A stretch of 64,000 bases of DNA from Mytilisepta virgata (Eukaryota; Mollusca; Bivalvia; Mytilida; Mytilidae), in assembly GCA_028015205.1 (NCBI GenBank), contig CM051521.1:108414513-108478512 (forward strand), in the 5' to 3' direction. This document shows positions 48,701-58,060 of this stretch, piece by piece. The position numbers and the translations under genes were made by a program. Every line of letters starts with the position of its first letter. The first letter of the stretch is position 1. Below the pieces are notes generated by a model. That model was not told the origin of the DNA. It ran no database searches and saw nothing but the letters and a program-made list of their open reading frames with translations.

Positions 48701-51700
48701 TTAGACAATTAAAACATTGACATCCCCATTAGACAACTAAAACATTGACATCTCCATTAGACAACTAAAACATTGACATCCCCATTAGACAACTAAAACA
48801 TTGACATCTCCATTAGACAACTAAAACATTGACATCCCCATTAGACAACTAAAACATTGACATCCCCATTAGACAACTAAAACATTGACATCCCCATTAG
48901 ACAACTAAAACATTGACATCCCCATTAGACAACTTAAACATTGACATCCCCATTAGACAACTAAAACATTGACATCCCCATTAGACAACTCAAACATTGA
49001 CATCCTCATTAGACAACCAAAACATTGACATCCCCATTAGACAACTCAAACATTGACATCCCCATTAAACAACTAAAACATTGACATCCCCATTAGACAA
49101 CTAAAACATTGACATCCTCATAAGACAACCAAAACATTGACATCCCCATTAGACAACTCAAATATTGACATCCCCATTAAACAACTAAAACATTGACATC
49201 TCCATTAGTGGCATTAGACAACTAAAACACTGACATCCCCATTAGACAACTAAAACACTGACATCCCCATTAGACAACTGTAAGCATTGACATCTCCATT
49301 AGACAACTAAAACATTGACATCCCCATTAGACAACTAAAACATTGACATCCCCATTGGACAACTAAAACATTGACATCCCCATTAGACAACTAAAACATT
49401 GACATCTCCATTAGACAACTAAAACACTGACATTCCCATTAGACAACTAAAACACTGACATCCCCATTAGACAACTAAAACATTGACATCTCCATTAGAC
49501 AACTAAAACAATGACATCCCCATTAGACACTTAAAACATTGACATCCCCATTAGACAAATAAAACATTGACATCTCCATTAGACAACTAAAACATTGACA
49601 TCCCCATTAGACAACTAAAACACTGACATCTCCATTAGACAACTAAAACACTGACATCCCCATTAGACAACTAAAACACTGACATTCCCATTAGACAACT
49701 AAAACACTGACATCCCCATTAGACAACTAAAACATTGACATCTCCATTAGACAACTAAAACATTGACATCCCCATTAGACAACTAAAACATTGACATCCC
49801 CATTAGACAACTAAAACATTGACATCCCCATTAGACAACTAAAACATTGACATCCACATTAGACAACTAAAACATTGACATCCCCATTAGACAACTAAAA
49901 CATTGACATCCCCATTAAACAACTAAAACATTGACATCTCCATTAGACAACTAAAACATTGACATCCCCATTAGACAACTAAAACATTGACATCCCCATT
50001 AGACAACTCAAACATTGACATCCCCATTAAACAACTAAAACATTGACATCTCCATTAGACAACTAAAACACTGACATCCCCATAAGACAACTAAAACACT
50101 GACATCCCCATTAGACAACTCAAACATTGACATCCCCATTAAACAACTAAAACATTGACATCTCCATTAGACAACTAAAACACTGACATCCCCATAAGAC
50201 AACTAAAACACTGACATCCCCATTAGACAACTAAAACATTGACATCTCCATTAGACAACTAAAACATTGACATCCCCATTAGACAACTAAAACACTGACA
50301 ACTCCATTAGACAACTCAAACATTGACATCCCCATTAAACAACTAAAACACTGACATCCCCATTAGACAACTAAAACACTGACATCCCCATTAGACAACT
50401 AAAACATTGACATCTCCATTAGACAACTAAAACACTGATATCCCCATTAGACAACTAAAACATTGACATCCCCATTAGACAACTAAAACATTGACATCCC
50501 CATTAGACAATTAAAACATTGACATCCCCATTAGACAACTAAAACATTGACATCTCCATTAGACAACTAAAACATTGACATCCCCATTAGACAACTAAAA
50601 CATTGACATCTCCATTAGACAACTAAAACATTGACATCCCCATTAGACAACTAAAACATTGACATCCCCATTAGACAACTAAAACATTGACATCCCCATT
50701 AGACAACTAAAACATTGACATCCCCATTAGACAACTCAAACATTGACATCCCCATTAGACAACTAAAACATTGACATCCCCATTAGACAACTAAAACATT
50801 GACATCTCCATTAGACAACTAAAACATTGACATCCCCATTAGACAACTAAAACATTGACATCCCCATTACCTAACTAAAACACTGACATCCCCATTAGAC
50901 AACTAAAACATTGACATCCCCATTAGACAACTAAAACATTGACATCCCCATTAGACAACTAAAACATTGACATCTCCATTAGACAACTAAAACATTGACA
51001 TCCCCATTAGACAACTAAAACATTGACATCCCCATTACACAACTAAAACATTGACATCCCCATTAGACAACTAAAACATTGACATCCCCATTACACAACT
51101 AAAACATTGACATCCCCATTAGACAACTAAAACATTGACATCTCCATTAGACAACTAAAACATTGACATCCCCATTAGACAACTAAAACACTGACATCCC
51201 CATTAGACAACTAAAACACTGACATCTCCATTAGACAACTAAAACATTGACATCTCCATTAGACAACTAAAACATTGACATCCCCATTAGACAACTAAAA
51301 CATTGACATCCCCATTAGACAACTAAAACATTGACATCCCCATTAGACAACTAAAACATTGACATCCACATTAGACAACTAAAACATTGACATCCCCATT
51401 AGACAACTAAAACATTGACATCCCCATTAAACAACTAAAACATTGACATCTCCATTAGACAACTAAAACATTGACATCCCCATTAGACAACTAAAACATT
51501 GACATCCCCATTAGACAACTCAAACATTGACATCCCCATTAAACAACTAAAACATTGACATCTCCATTAGACAACTAAAACACTGACATCCCCATAAGAC
51601 AACTAAAACACTGACATCCCCATTAGACAACTCAAACATTGACATCCCCATTAAACAACTAAAACATTGACATCTCCATTAGACAACTAAAACACTGACA

Positions 51701-54700
51701 TCCCCATAAGACAACTAAAACACTGACATCCCCATTAGACAACTAAAACATTGACATCTCCATTAGACAACTAAAACATTGACATCCCCATTAGACAACT
51801 AAAACACTGACAACTCCATTAGACAACTCAAACATTGACATCCCCATTAAACAACTAAAACACTGACATCCCCATTAGACAACTAAAACACTGACATCCC
51901 CATTAGACAACTAAAACATTGACATCTCCATTAGACAACTAAAACACTGATATCCCCATTAGACAACTAAAACATTGACATCCCCATTAGACAACTAAAA
52001 CATTGACATCCCCATTAGACAATTAAAACATTGACATCCCCATTAGACAACTAAAACATTGACATCTCCATTAGACAACTAAAACATTGACATCCCCATT
52101 AGACAACTAAAACATTGACATCTCCATTAGACAACTAAAACATTGACATCCCCATTAGACAACTAAAACATTGACATCCCCATTAGACAACTAAAACATT
52201 GACATCCCCATTAGACAACTAAAACATTGACATCCCCATTAGACAACTCAAACATTGACATCCCCATTAGACAACTAAAACATTGACATCCCCATTAGAC
52301 AACTAAAACATTGACATCTCCATTAGACAACTAAAACATTGACATCCCCATTAGACAACTAAAACATTGACATCCCCATTACCTAACTAAAACACTGACA
52401 TCCCCATTAGACAACTAAAACATTGACATCCCCATTAGACAACTAAAACATTGACATCCCCATTAGACAACTAAAACATTGACATCTCCATTAGACAACT
52501 AAAACATTGACATCCCCATTAGACAACTAAAACATTGACATCCCCATTACACAACTAAAACATTGACATCCCCATTAGACAACTAAAACATTGACATCCC
52601 CATTACACAACTAAAACATTGACATCCCCATTAGACAACTAAAACATTGACATCTCCATTAGACAACTAAAACATTGACATCCCCATTAGACAACTAAAA
52701 CACTGACATCCCCATTAGACAACTAAAACACTGACATCTCCATTAGACAACTAAAACATTGACATCTCCATTAGACAACTAAAACATTGACATCCCCATT
52801 AGACAACTAAAACATTGACATCCCCATTACACAACTAAAACATTGACATCCCCATTAGACAACTAAAACATTGACATCCCCATTAGACAACTAAAACATT
52901 GACATCCCCATTAGACAACTAAAACATTGACATCCCCATTAGACAACTAAAACACTGACATCCCCATTAGACAACTAAAACACTGACATCCCCATTAGAC
53001 AACTAAAACACTGACATCCCCATTAGACAACTAAAACACTGACATCCCCATTAGACAACTAAAACATTGACATCCCCATTAGACAACTAAAACACTGACA
53101 TCCCCATTAGACAACTAAAACATTGACATCCCCATTAGACAACTAAAACATTGACATCTCCATTAGACAACTAAAACATTGACATCCCCATTAGACAACT
53201 AAAACACTGACATCCCCATTAGACAACTATTGTGTATTTTGATTAATCAACATTTTAAAAATCTAATCTAAAAACAACTTGACCAAATATTAACATGAAA
53301 GTATTGGGCATTTATGAGGTTGTCTGTATAAAGGTTGAATATATACATGTATCCGCATAAGCAGAGATCACCAATAAAAAAAAATCTTTTGAATCATGTC
53401 CGCTACCAGATAAAACATTTCATTTGCATGTATATTAACCTAAAACTCAACACCTAATCAAATGTTACTATGCCTTACAAATGCATAACTGATATTTACT
53501 AAACAGATTGGAAGTCCTGACAATTATAATCAAAGTTTCCAAAAGTAATCTTTATGAATGTGGACATATCAAACCATGCACTACTCGGACCTGGACAACT
53601 CGGTCCATGCTACAGGTCATGCCAGACTACCAGATCACTAGGTACTAGATTATTAGACTAACTTTGATCATGGTATGTACTTTGAACTAAATTTTTAGTT
53701 ATGGCTTTGCTACTGGCTTATACATGAATGGTATTTTTATCATCTCAGTACTGAGGCACTGTCTGAATTTGCCAAGATGCTAAAGCCTATCCAAGTTCCT
53801 GAGATCCCCCATCTTTTTCAGCCAAGATACTAAAATTTGGAATGTGTTGAAATTTTGTGAACTCACATGCAATCTAATTGCGACTTATGCTTAGCACATT
53901 CCCTGGACTGATTTCACCTGTAATTTGTCTGTAACACCATTAATTACCAGACGTGATTATATACCAAATTTAATGAAATACTTCCCATTTATCTAACTTT
54001 TGAAAATTTGGTATTCCCTCTTATCAAACCTTAAATTTTTTATCTATTGGGTTGTTTATATAGCAATAATTAGGTGTCAGGTTTGTAAGCAGCTGGTAAG
54101 TGTGACAGGTAATTGTGACCCATCTTCATTAATATAAGAGATACATGTACTGTCCCAACATGCAATTGGATTGTGCGATTCATTCTTAAACAAATTCACT
54201 CAAATCTAAAGAAGCATTTCCAGCATGATCAAATCAAATTTATTAGCCATTATACATAAATTGTATATCACAAACAGCAAACAGATCTAGATATAAGTAA
54301 ATAAACAATCAAATACTTTAATGATATAAATTTTATTACACATGTACCTTAGAGTATTAAACTGAAATTGTCCCTAGAGGTTGGTCGATCAATTGTGCAA
54401 TTGTAATAGTTTATTGTTTCCGTCGTGAAATTTCTATCAGTGGAAAATATTTCATGTTACAAATGTATTATCTTTCTGCCAGAATTACTTTTCTATAAAA
54501 TAATTTTTTAGTCTATGAGAGACATTCGTATCGACAATTCAATTCGTGATGACGACCGTAACACTTTTGGAGTGATGAAATTAACATAACCGTCTTAGAA
54601 GTTATGTGACAGCAATCTAGCCCGGCCAAGAAAGTCGCGATATATTTTGACATTAGCACTTAACATTAAAAGGTTTGTAAACATGAGACAAGGTAACAAT

Positions 54701-56881
54701 TATTAAAAGAAATTCCATAGTGTCTAAAATAGGGTAATATATCTACAGATCTAGTTTATGTTAATTGATGTATGACAAATATATGGGTCATTTTAAAAAA
54801 AAGTGCATTTTTAACATTGCAAAATGGAGAAAAAACAATTTGCTTGAATCATCATATTTATTAATTTTGCAAAATGTATGATACTTCTTAAACAAAATAC
54901 TCAAATATGCAATCTTAATGACATAAGGGCTATTCCGGAAAAAAATGTATGGGGGGGTTGGAAGGCACTTTATATAAAATTGTATGGGTGGTCGAGGGTC
55001 TGGAAAAAAATTCTAAAGGAAGCATAAGGAAATTTTATTTTAAATTGTATGGGTAGTGGGTGCTGAAAAAAAATGCCTTCCAACCCCCCCATACCATTTT
55101 TTCTGGAATAGCCCTAACATAAAAATATTATTGACACATTTTCGACTGATGGTGCAAAATTTTGTCTATCCTGTTACCACATTTGTGAGAATTTTTTTAC
55201 TATCAGCAGAAAAATGTGAAAAACATGTTGTTTGTTTCTGAAAGATACGTTAGTGGTGCTTCAGAAAACAATAACAGAATATTTGATTTCTTTGCATTAA
55301 CGGGATAAAGATATCACTTAATATTGCGTCCTGAAAAAACTATCTAAAATTAAATTTTCAAATGCTGCAAAAATTGCTACAATCAACGCAAAACCAACTG
55401 AAGCACTTAATATATTCGGCTTATATTGGACTTTTGAATCAATCCAACACTTAGTTCTTTGATTACATATAATTTTAGTAAAATGCTATTTTCTATGGTA
55501 ACAGGAACGGACATTGAAGGGTTTACATATGCATATTTGTCTATCCTGTTACCAAGTTGGGGTAACAGGACAGACAGTAACAGGATAGACAAAATTATAT
55601 GTTTATTGATTCTATTGCAAAACAACAACTCCCCTTGCATAATTGTTTGTTTCTTCTTAAAGATATGTGGAATAGCAAACGTTTCATTTCATTTTCAAGT
55701 ATTTCATCAGGTCTAAAGATACATAGTTGTTTATTCTTATACTTAATCTGTCTATCCTGTTACTTTATTCAAGGTAACAGGATAGACAGTAACAGGATGG
55801 ACAAAATTATATGTTATTGAGTATATTTCGAAATAACAACCCCCCTTACATCGGTGTATGGTTTTTTCAGTTAGCGTTCTTTGTTTCCAAACAGTTAGTG
55901 ACCCTTTTGAGAACATATGGGTGTAGTAATGTATAAATTTGTTGGTAACATGATAGACATTTTAAAAGGGTACGCTATCAGTTTGACTTACTTTTCTGGT
56001 TAAAACTTTGCTTCCGTTTCTTCTAACATTCTATTGTTTTGGTTGTAATTTGGAAAACTTGTGTACTTTTGATTTCATCATAGAATATATTCGTATTTGC
56101 AGGCAAAAATTATTGCTCTGCAAGTTTTGCACCGGTAACAGGACAGACATGCATTTCATGGAAGCCAGCTTAATTTGCTTTTTTATGAGCATATATATAA
56201 ATATCTTCAAGACTTTACTTTCTTGTTAACGTTCAATTAAATGCTATTCAAAAAAATAATTTTGCCGATTTGAAAACATACAAAAAATCATTGAAAAATA
56301 ATGTGCAAATATGGTTCTCTAAGTCCGGACACTTGCAAATTGCTCAATATTGAGCTTTAAAATCAATTTATTTTGGATTGCAAGGAGAAAATCGTTCTCA
56401 TTGTAGATGTGCCGATTTGAAAAAATTGCGAACTTTTGGTTAAGCACAAAAAAATAATGCCATTGTGTCTGAATATTTTTTTAACATAGGTGGACAGGAA
56501 AATGGACTTTTTTTTAAAATGACCCATATATGAAAAAGGTGGGGTACTTGATGTGTCTGCTGCTCACCCCTATAAAAGAAAGATAGGTTTTTTTTAAATC
56601 TCAGTGTGTAAATTTTGTCAAAAAATGGCTTAACATAGTTTTGACGAGAACGATTTGCGTGCTAAGTTTCTGGGTACCATCTCCATGAGTCCCTTTTTCT
56701 TACCTTTATTGCCTTTTTTTTCTTCAACAAATGCTGTTGAGTGATTTTCCAATAATTGATCCAACTTTTTTGACTGTTTCTGTCTCAATCCATGATCAAA
56801 CCTATCACAGATTACATCATCAAATGTTGCAAGTAATCCAGCCAGGAAATAAATAAATGAACTGAGAATAATGTTCTGCAT
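30467..56881 (-). CDS. TMEM130: Transmembrane protein 130-like (PKD-like type I membrane protein), six exons
   Basis: Exons on the minus strand are 56881-56704, 44865-44548, 44224-43913, 43268-43184, 36615-36416 and 30783-30467. They total 1410 nt: 469 residues plus stop, against about 435 for human TMEM130. Phases 1,1,1,2,1 agree at every join. Order: signal peptide (about residues 5-22, IILSSFIYFLAGLLA), a charged linker, an Ig-like/PKD-like ectodomain with many N-glycosylation sequons (NYT, NGT, NQT, NIT, NVT, NSS, NCT), one membrane helix (about 372-396, VIAVTVTFCVIGIIVTALAL), then RSRK and a cytoplasmic tail of about 70 residues. The alignable pattern YQLQLTSSSPA...Y.W......PG.Y...V and PTDICWHM...PGTY.M.ISVEN follows TMEM130, a relative of PMEL/GPNMB. 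Function in animals is largely unknown. Intron 1 (11.8 kb) holds a 6.5-kb minisatellite. Confidence 0.87.
30930..31440. repeat. Diverged tandem units in TMEM130 intron 5
   Basis: 'TTGGACAATCTAAGTCC(C/T)ATAA' or a near variant recurs at about 30995, 31129 and 31287, together with 'GTG(T/C)G(A/C)CATGTGAAAA'. Spacings are 134 and 158 bp. Probably part of a degraded transposon. Confidence 0.65.
31948..32533 (+). mobile_element. Non-autonomous element 'CTAGAACTGTGAGTG', copy 1
   Basis: Starts CTAGAACTGTGAGTGACCTC and ends AGACAGACGGACGGAC, TATACCCCCC and GTTTGCAGGGGGTATAATA. Internal units around 'GGTTATCTCCCTTTGCAAGC' repeat three times. The termini match the neighbouring copy at 32650. No coding capacity is seen. 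Confidence 0.7.
32650..33174 (+). mobile_element. Non-autonomous element 'CTAGAACTGTGAGTG', copy 2
   Basis: Starts CTAGAACTGTGAGTGGACCT and ends CTTATATACCCCCAAACTA, TGTTTGGCAGGG and a run of over 20 G, then GTATAAC. A 170-bp module ('GGACCAGGACATACT(A/T)CGCA') is duplicated at about 32808 and 32980. The lone G run at 33138-33162 has probably expanded. Confidence 0.7.
33175..36197. other. TMEM130 intron 5, repeat remnants
   Basis: No exon found. Two diverged copies of a segment ('ATACAATTCTTTG(A/G)TACC...TTTTGATGCACAAGATG') occur at about 33260 and 33601, and 'AACATYCATGCTATGTTT' style duplication occurs near 33960 and 34035. The rest is AT-rich and unassigned. Confidence 0.45.
36198..36346. 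mobile_element. 149-bp MITE-like element
   Basis: The left end CTGGCCCTAGCGCCATAAA and the inverted right end CTGGCCTGGGCACCATAAA form 19-bp imperfect terminal inverted repeats (4 mismatches). Arms extend weakly further inward ('GAGAATATTCTTAAG', 'TGAGAATTTTCTTAAATA'). It lies 69 bp past the donor of TMEM130 exon 5. Confidence 0.65.
36416..36615 (-). CDS. TMEM130: TMEM130 exon 5
   Basis: 200 nt, phase 2 in and 1 out. Encodes SNPTDICWHMIKVNSSVNC and DEPGTYEMNISVENAV, corresponding to the Cys-containing membrane-proximal domain. A stronger-looking donor (GTGAGA) sits 4 bp further, but using it would throw exon 6 out of frame; the weaker GTTGGT is therefore preferred. Confidence 0.85.
37440..37732. 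repeat. Poly-C / poly-A low-complexity tract
   Basis: Runs of 5-18 C alternate with A runs inside copy B, mirroring the poly-G tract in copy A. A shorter one lies at 38019-38045. Confidence 0.8.
39088..39113. repeat. (GAC)n microsatellite
   Basis: About eight uninterrupted ACG/GAC triplets at the terminus of copy B, also seen in shorter form at 1819-1840 and 9785-9812 in related elements. Confidence 0.85.
40437..42198 (+). mobile_element. Non-autonomous element 'GAGTGGACACAC' with about 147-bp tandem repeat, copy 2
   Basis: Left end AACAAGAGTGGACACACTAA then ATGTCTTGCC. Right end GCCGCTGTCACTGCCAG then GTCACAGGTGAGACAAAAA. These match copy 1 at 28366. Units carry '(A/T)TTGAGGTCAAGGTCC' at 41256, 41403, 41543, 41690 and 41837 (spacings 147, 140, 147, 147) with older, more diverged units upstream. 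The open frame at 41514-41798 repeats with a 49-residue period and is a by-product of the tandem length. Confidence 0.75.
42199..43183. other. TMEM130 intron 4, 5' part, no further feature
   Basis: AT-rich intron sequence with a 10-G run at 43131-43141. Nothing else is recognised. Confidence 0.5.
43184..43268 (-). CDS. TMEM130: TMEM130 exon 4
   Basis: 85 nt, phase 1 in and 2 out, acceptor TTTATAG and donor GTACTG. Encodes EINITNVTGVGQVEEGQPV and IVNVTYNG, an Ig/PKD-like strand pair with three sequons. Confidence 0.87.
43913..44224 (-). CDS. TMEM130: TMEM130 exon 3 (PKD-like)
   Basis: 312 nt, phase 1 to 1, acceptor TTTTCAG and donor GTAAGT. Encodes YTYAYIWYVNGTFQEW, NITYYGPVPGNLNITVKVKA. The position of the PKD WDFGDG motif is occupied by WYVNGT, so the classic acidic loop is lost. 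At least four N-glycosylation sequons are present. Confidence 0.88.
44548..44865 (-). CDS. TMEM130: TMEM130 exon 2
   Basis: 318 nt, phase 1 to 1, acceptor ATTTCAG and donor GTAAGA. Encodes DAYQLQLTSSSPAVLDSI, FRYIWKNDAND and FIDPGVYRMHVKVYRNSG. Aligns with the first ectodomain of TMEM130 (YELNLTTDSPA..., H.YRFHW, ...PGEF.V.V). Confidence 0.87.
45300..46680. other. TMEM130 intron 1 segment before the minisatellite
   Basis: Contains a G run at 45380-45396 and AT-rich unique-looking sequence. The open frame 45419-45616 has no recognisable domain. No additional exon was found, and direct phase match of exons 1 and 2 makes one unnecessary. Confidence 0.5.
46681..53229. repeat. 6.5-kb minisatellite, 28-bp unit, about 234 copies, with higher-order repeats
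   Basis: The unit is, in two halves, ACAACTAAAACATT and GACATCCCCATTAG; a clean example is 53055-53082. Variable sites are mainly CATTG/CACTG and ATCCCC/ATCTCC. Total 6549 bp is 233.9 units. Rare variants show higher-order periods. A 9-bp insertion TGGCATTAG at 47632 and 49209 gives 1577 bp (56 units + 9). 'ACTGATATC' at 48632, 50434 and 51946 gives 1802 and 1512 bp. 'ACTGACAACTCC' at 48492, 50294 and 51806 gives the same spacings. 'ACCTAACT' at 50869 and 52381 gives 1512 bp (54 units). It lies inside TMEM130 intron 1. Confidence 0.97.
53230..54778. other. TMEM130 intron 1 segment after the minisatellite
   Basis: No gene, exon or clear repeat recognised; AT-rich sequence. Confidence 0.5.
54784..56526. 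mobile_element. 1.74-kb TIR element with 'GTAACAGGATAGAC' modules
   Basis: The left end TGGGTCATTTTAAAAAAAA (continuing GT.CATT) is repeated inverted at the right end (56500-56526). Both ends are flanked by TA within ATATA, as expected for a Tc1/mariner-type TA target. The interior repeats GTAACAGGA(T/C)AGAC or its complement GTCTATCCTGTTAC near 55164, 55537, 55561, 55578, 55748, 55773, 55787, 55941 (variant) and 56134. Between these lie longer diverged duplicates ('AAAATTATATGTT', 'AACAAC(T/C)CCCCTT'). No transposase frame is seen, so it is probably non-autonomous. Confidence 0.75.
54927..55114. mobile_element. 188-bp nested MITE, Harbinger-like (TAA target duplication)
   Basis: Terminal inverted repeats start GGGCTATTCC and extend about 45 bp (GGAAAAAAATGTATGGGGGG against GAAAAAATGGTATGGGGGG). 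The element is flanked directly by TAA on both sides (54924-54926 and 55115-55117), the 3-bp target duplication typical of PIF/Harbinger. It sits inside the element at 54784-56526. Confidence 0.75.
56704..56881 (-). CDS. TMEM130: TMEM130 exon 1 (signal peptide)
   Basis: ATG at 56881 is the first in frame after an upstream in-frame TAA. It encodes MQNIILSSFIYFLAGLLA, a good signal peptide, then a polar Lys/Glu-rich stretch to ...EEKKGNK plus 1 nt at a strong donor, AAAG|GTAAGA. Phase 1 matches the next exon exactly and would create an Asp codon. The link to exon 2 across 11.8 kb rests on phase, signal peptide and order, so it is less certain than the other joins; a missed small exon is possible. 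Confidence 0.7.
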
Positions 56882-57447
56882 TTCTACATCATGGCATTGT
56901 AAAATTTAGATTTCCATACATCCAAAAGTAACTAAAAACAGTAACAATTTTTTGTAAGGATCGATATTATTGTCACAGTATTATTTTAACGGAATGACGC
57001 AGTACTGCTATTAAAAAGTCGATCGCGGATGTTATTGGTGTAGTTTCACTTTAATGATGTGCAATTTCATGTGACTTGTGTTAACATAAAGTAAAAGTAA
57101 TACTTTTCACAATAGGGTCAAAGTTTGTTGTCATTAACTTATCATTTACATATAGACTAGCAATGCGAGATAATTAAATTGGTCAACTGATACGAAATCT
57201 ACATGAGTCTGATCATTTGGGGCGTTTACATGGAAGGGGAAGGAATCGTAAAATATCGTCTGATAAATGCAGGAATCAAGTTCGGATTCCAAATTCAAAT
57301 TAAAATAATCAAAAATAATTTATAAAAATTCCACAAACCAAAAAATAAGTTGTTTGAAAAGATTAACAACAGAGTGAGATAATGAAGTTAAAAAAGAGCA
57401 CAAAAGTTTATGGTTTCGGTTTAGAGCGAAGTTGTAGTTGGGGCATA

Positions 57448-58060
57448 TATGGCACGCCGTTTTTATATTTATTCAAATTCCAAGATATCTTATTAAGTAT
57501 TAAGATATCTTTAATTTTGATAAGATATCTTATTTAATTTGAAAGTAAATAAGATATCTCTATTCTTATCTTATAAACTAATAGAGATCTCTTATTAACT
57601 TATAGAGATATCTTATATATTTAATAAGATATCTTTACAACCAGTTAAATAAGATATCTCTATAAGTTAATAAGATATCTCTATAAGTTTATAAGAGATC
57701 TCTATTAGTTAATAAGATATCTCATTTAGTTTATAAGATATCTTATTAAGTAAATAAGATATCTCTATTATTAACTATATAAAAGATATCTTATATAGTT
57801 AATAAGATATCTTATACATTAATAGAGATATCTTATATTTTAAATAAGATATCTTATATATTTAATAAGATATCTTTATAAAATTTTTAATAAGATATCT
57901 TATTTAATATATAAGATATCTTATTTAATAAATCAGATATCTTATTTAATATATAAGATATCTCATTTTATTATTAAGATATCTCAATTAGTTTATAAGA
58001 TATCTTATTTAACTAATAAGATATCTCGAAATTGAATAAATATAACAACGGCGTGCCATA
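57448..58060. mobile_element. 613-bp TIR element filled with GATATC palindromes
   Basis: Ends are inverted copies of TATGGCACGCCGTT, continuing TTATATTTATTCAA and ending in AAGATATCT (about 43 bp with few mismatches). GGGGCA flanks both sides (57440-57445 and 58061-58066), a possible target duplication. Between the ends I count about 23 GATATC hexamers, each within AAGATATCTT, GAGATATCTC or a hybrid, plus two AGATCT variants, at roughly 20-25 bp spacing, separated by short AT linkers such as ATTAA or ATAGTTAAT. No coding frame. It lies about 570 bp upstream of the TMEM130 start codon. Confidence 0.9.

Noticed and set aside
46681..53229. CRISPR-like array of 28-bp repeats
   Set aside because: Repeats are directly adjacent with no unique spacers, and the context is a eukaryotic intron. 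It is a minisatellite.
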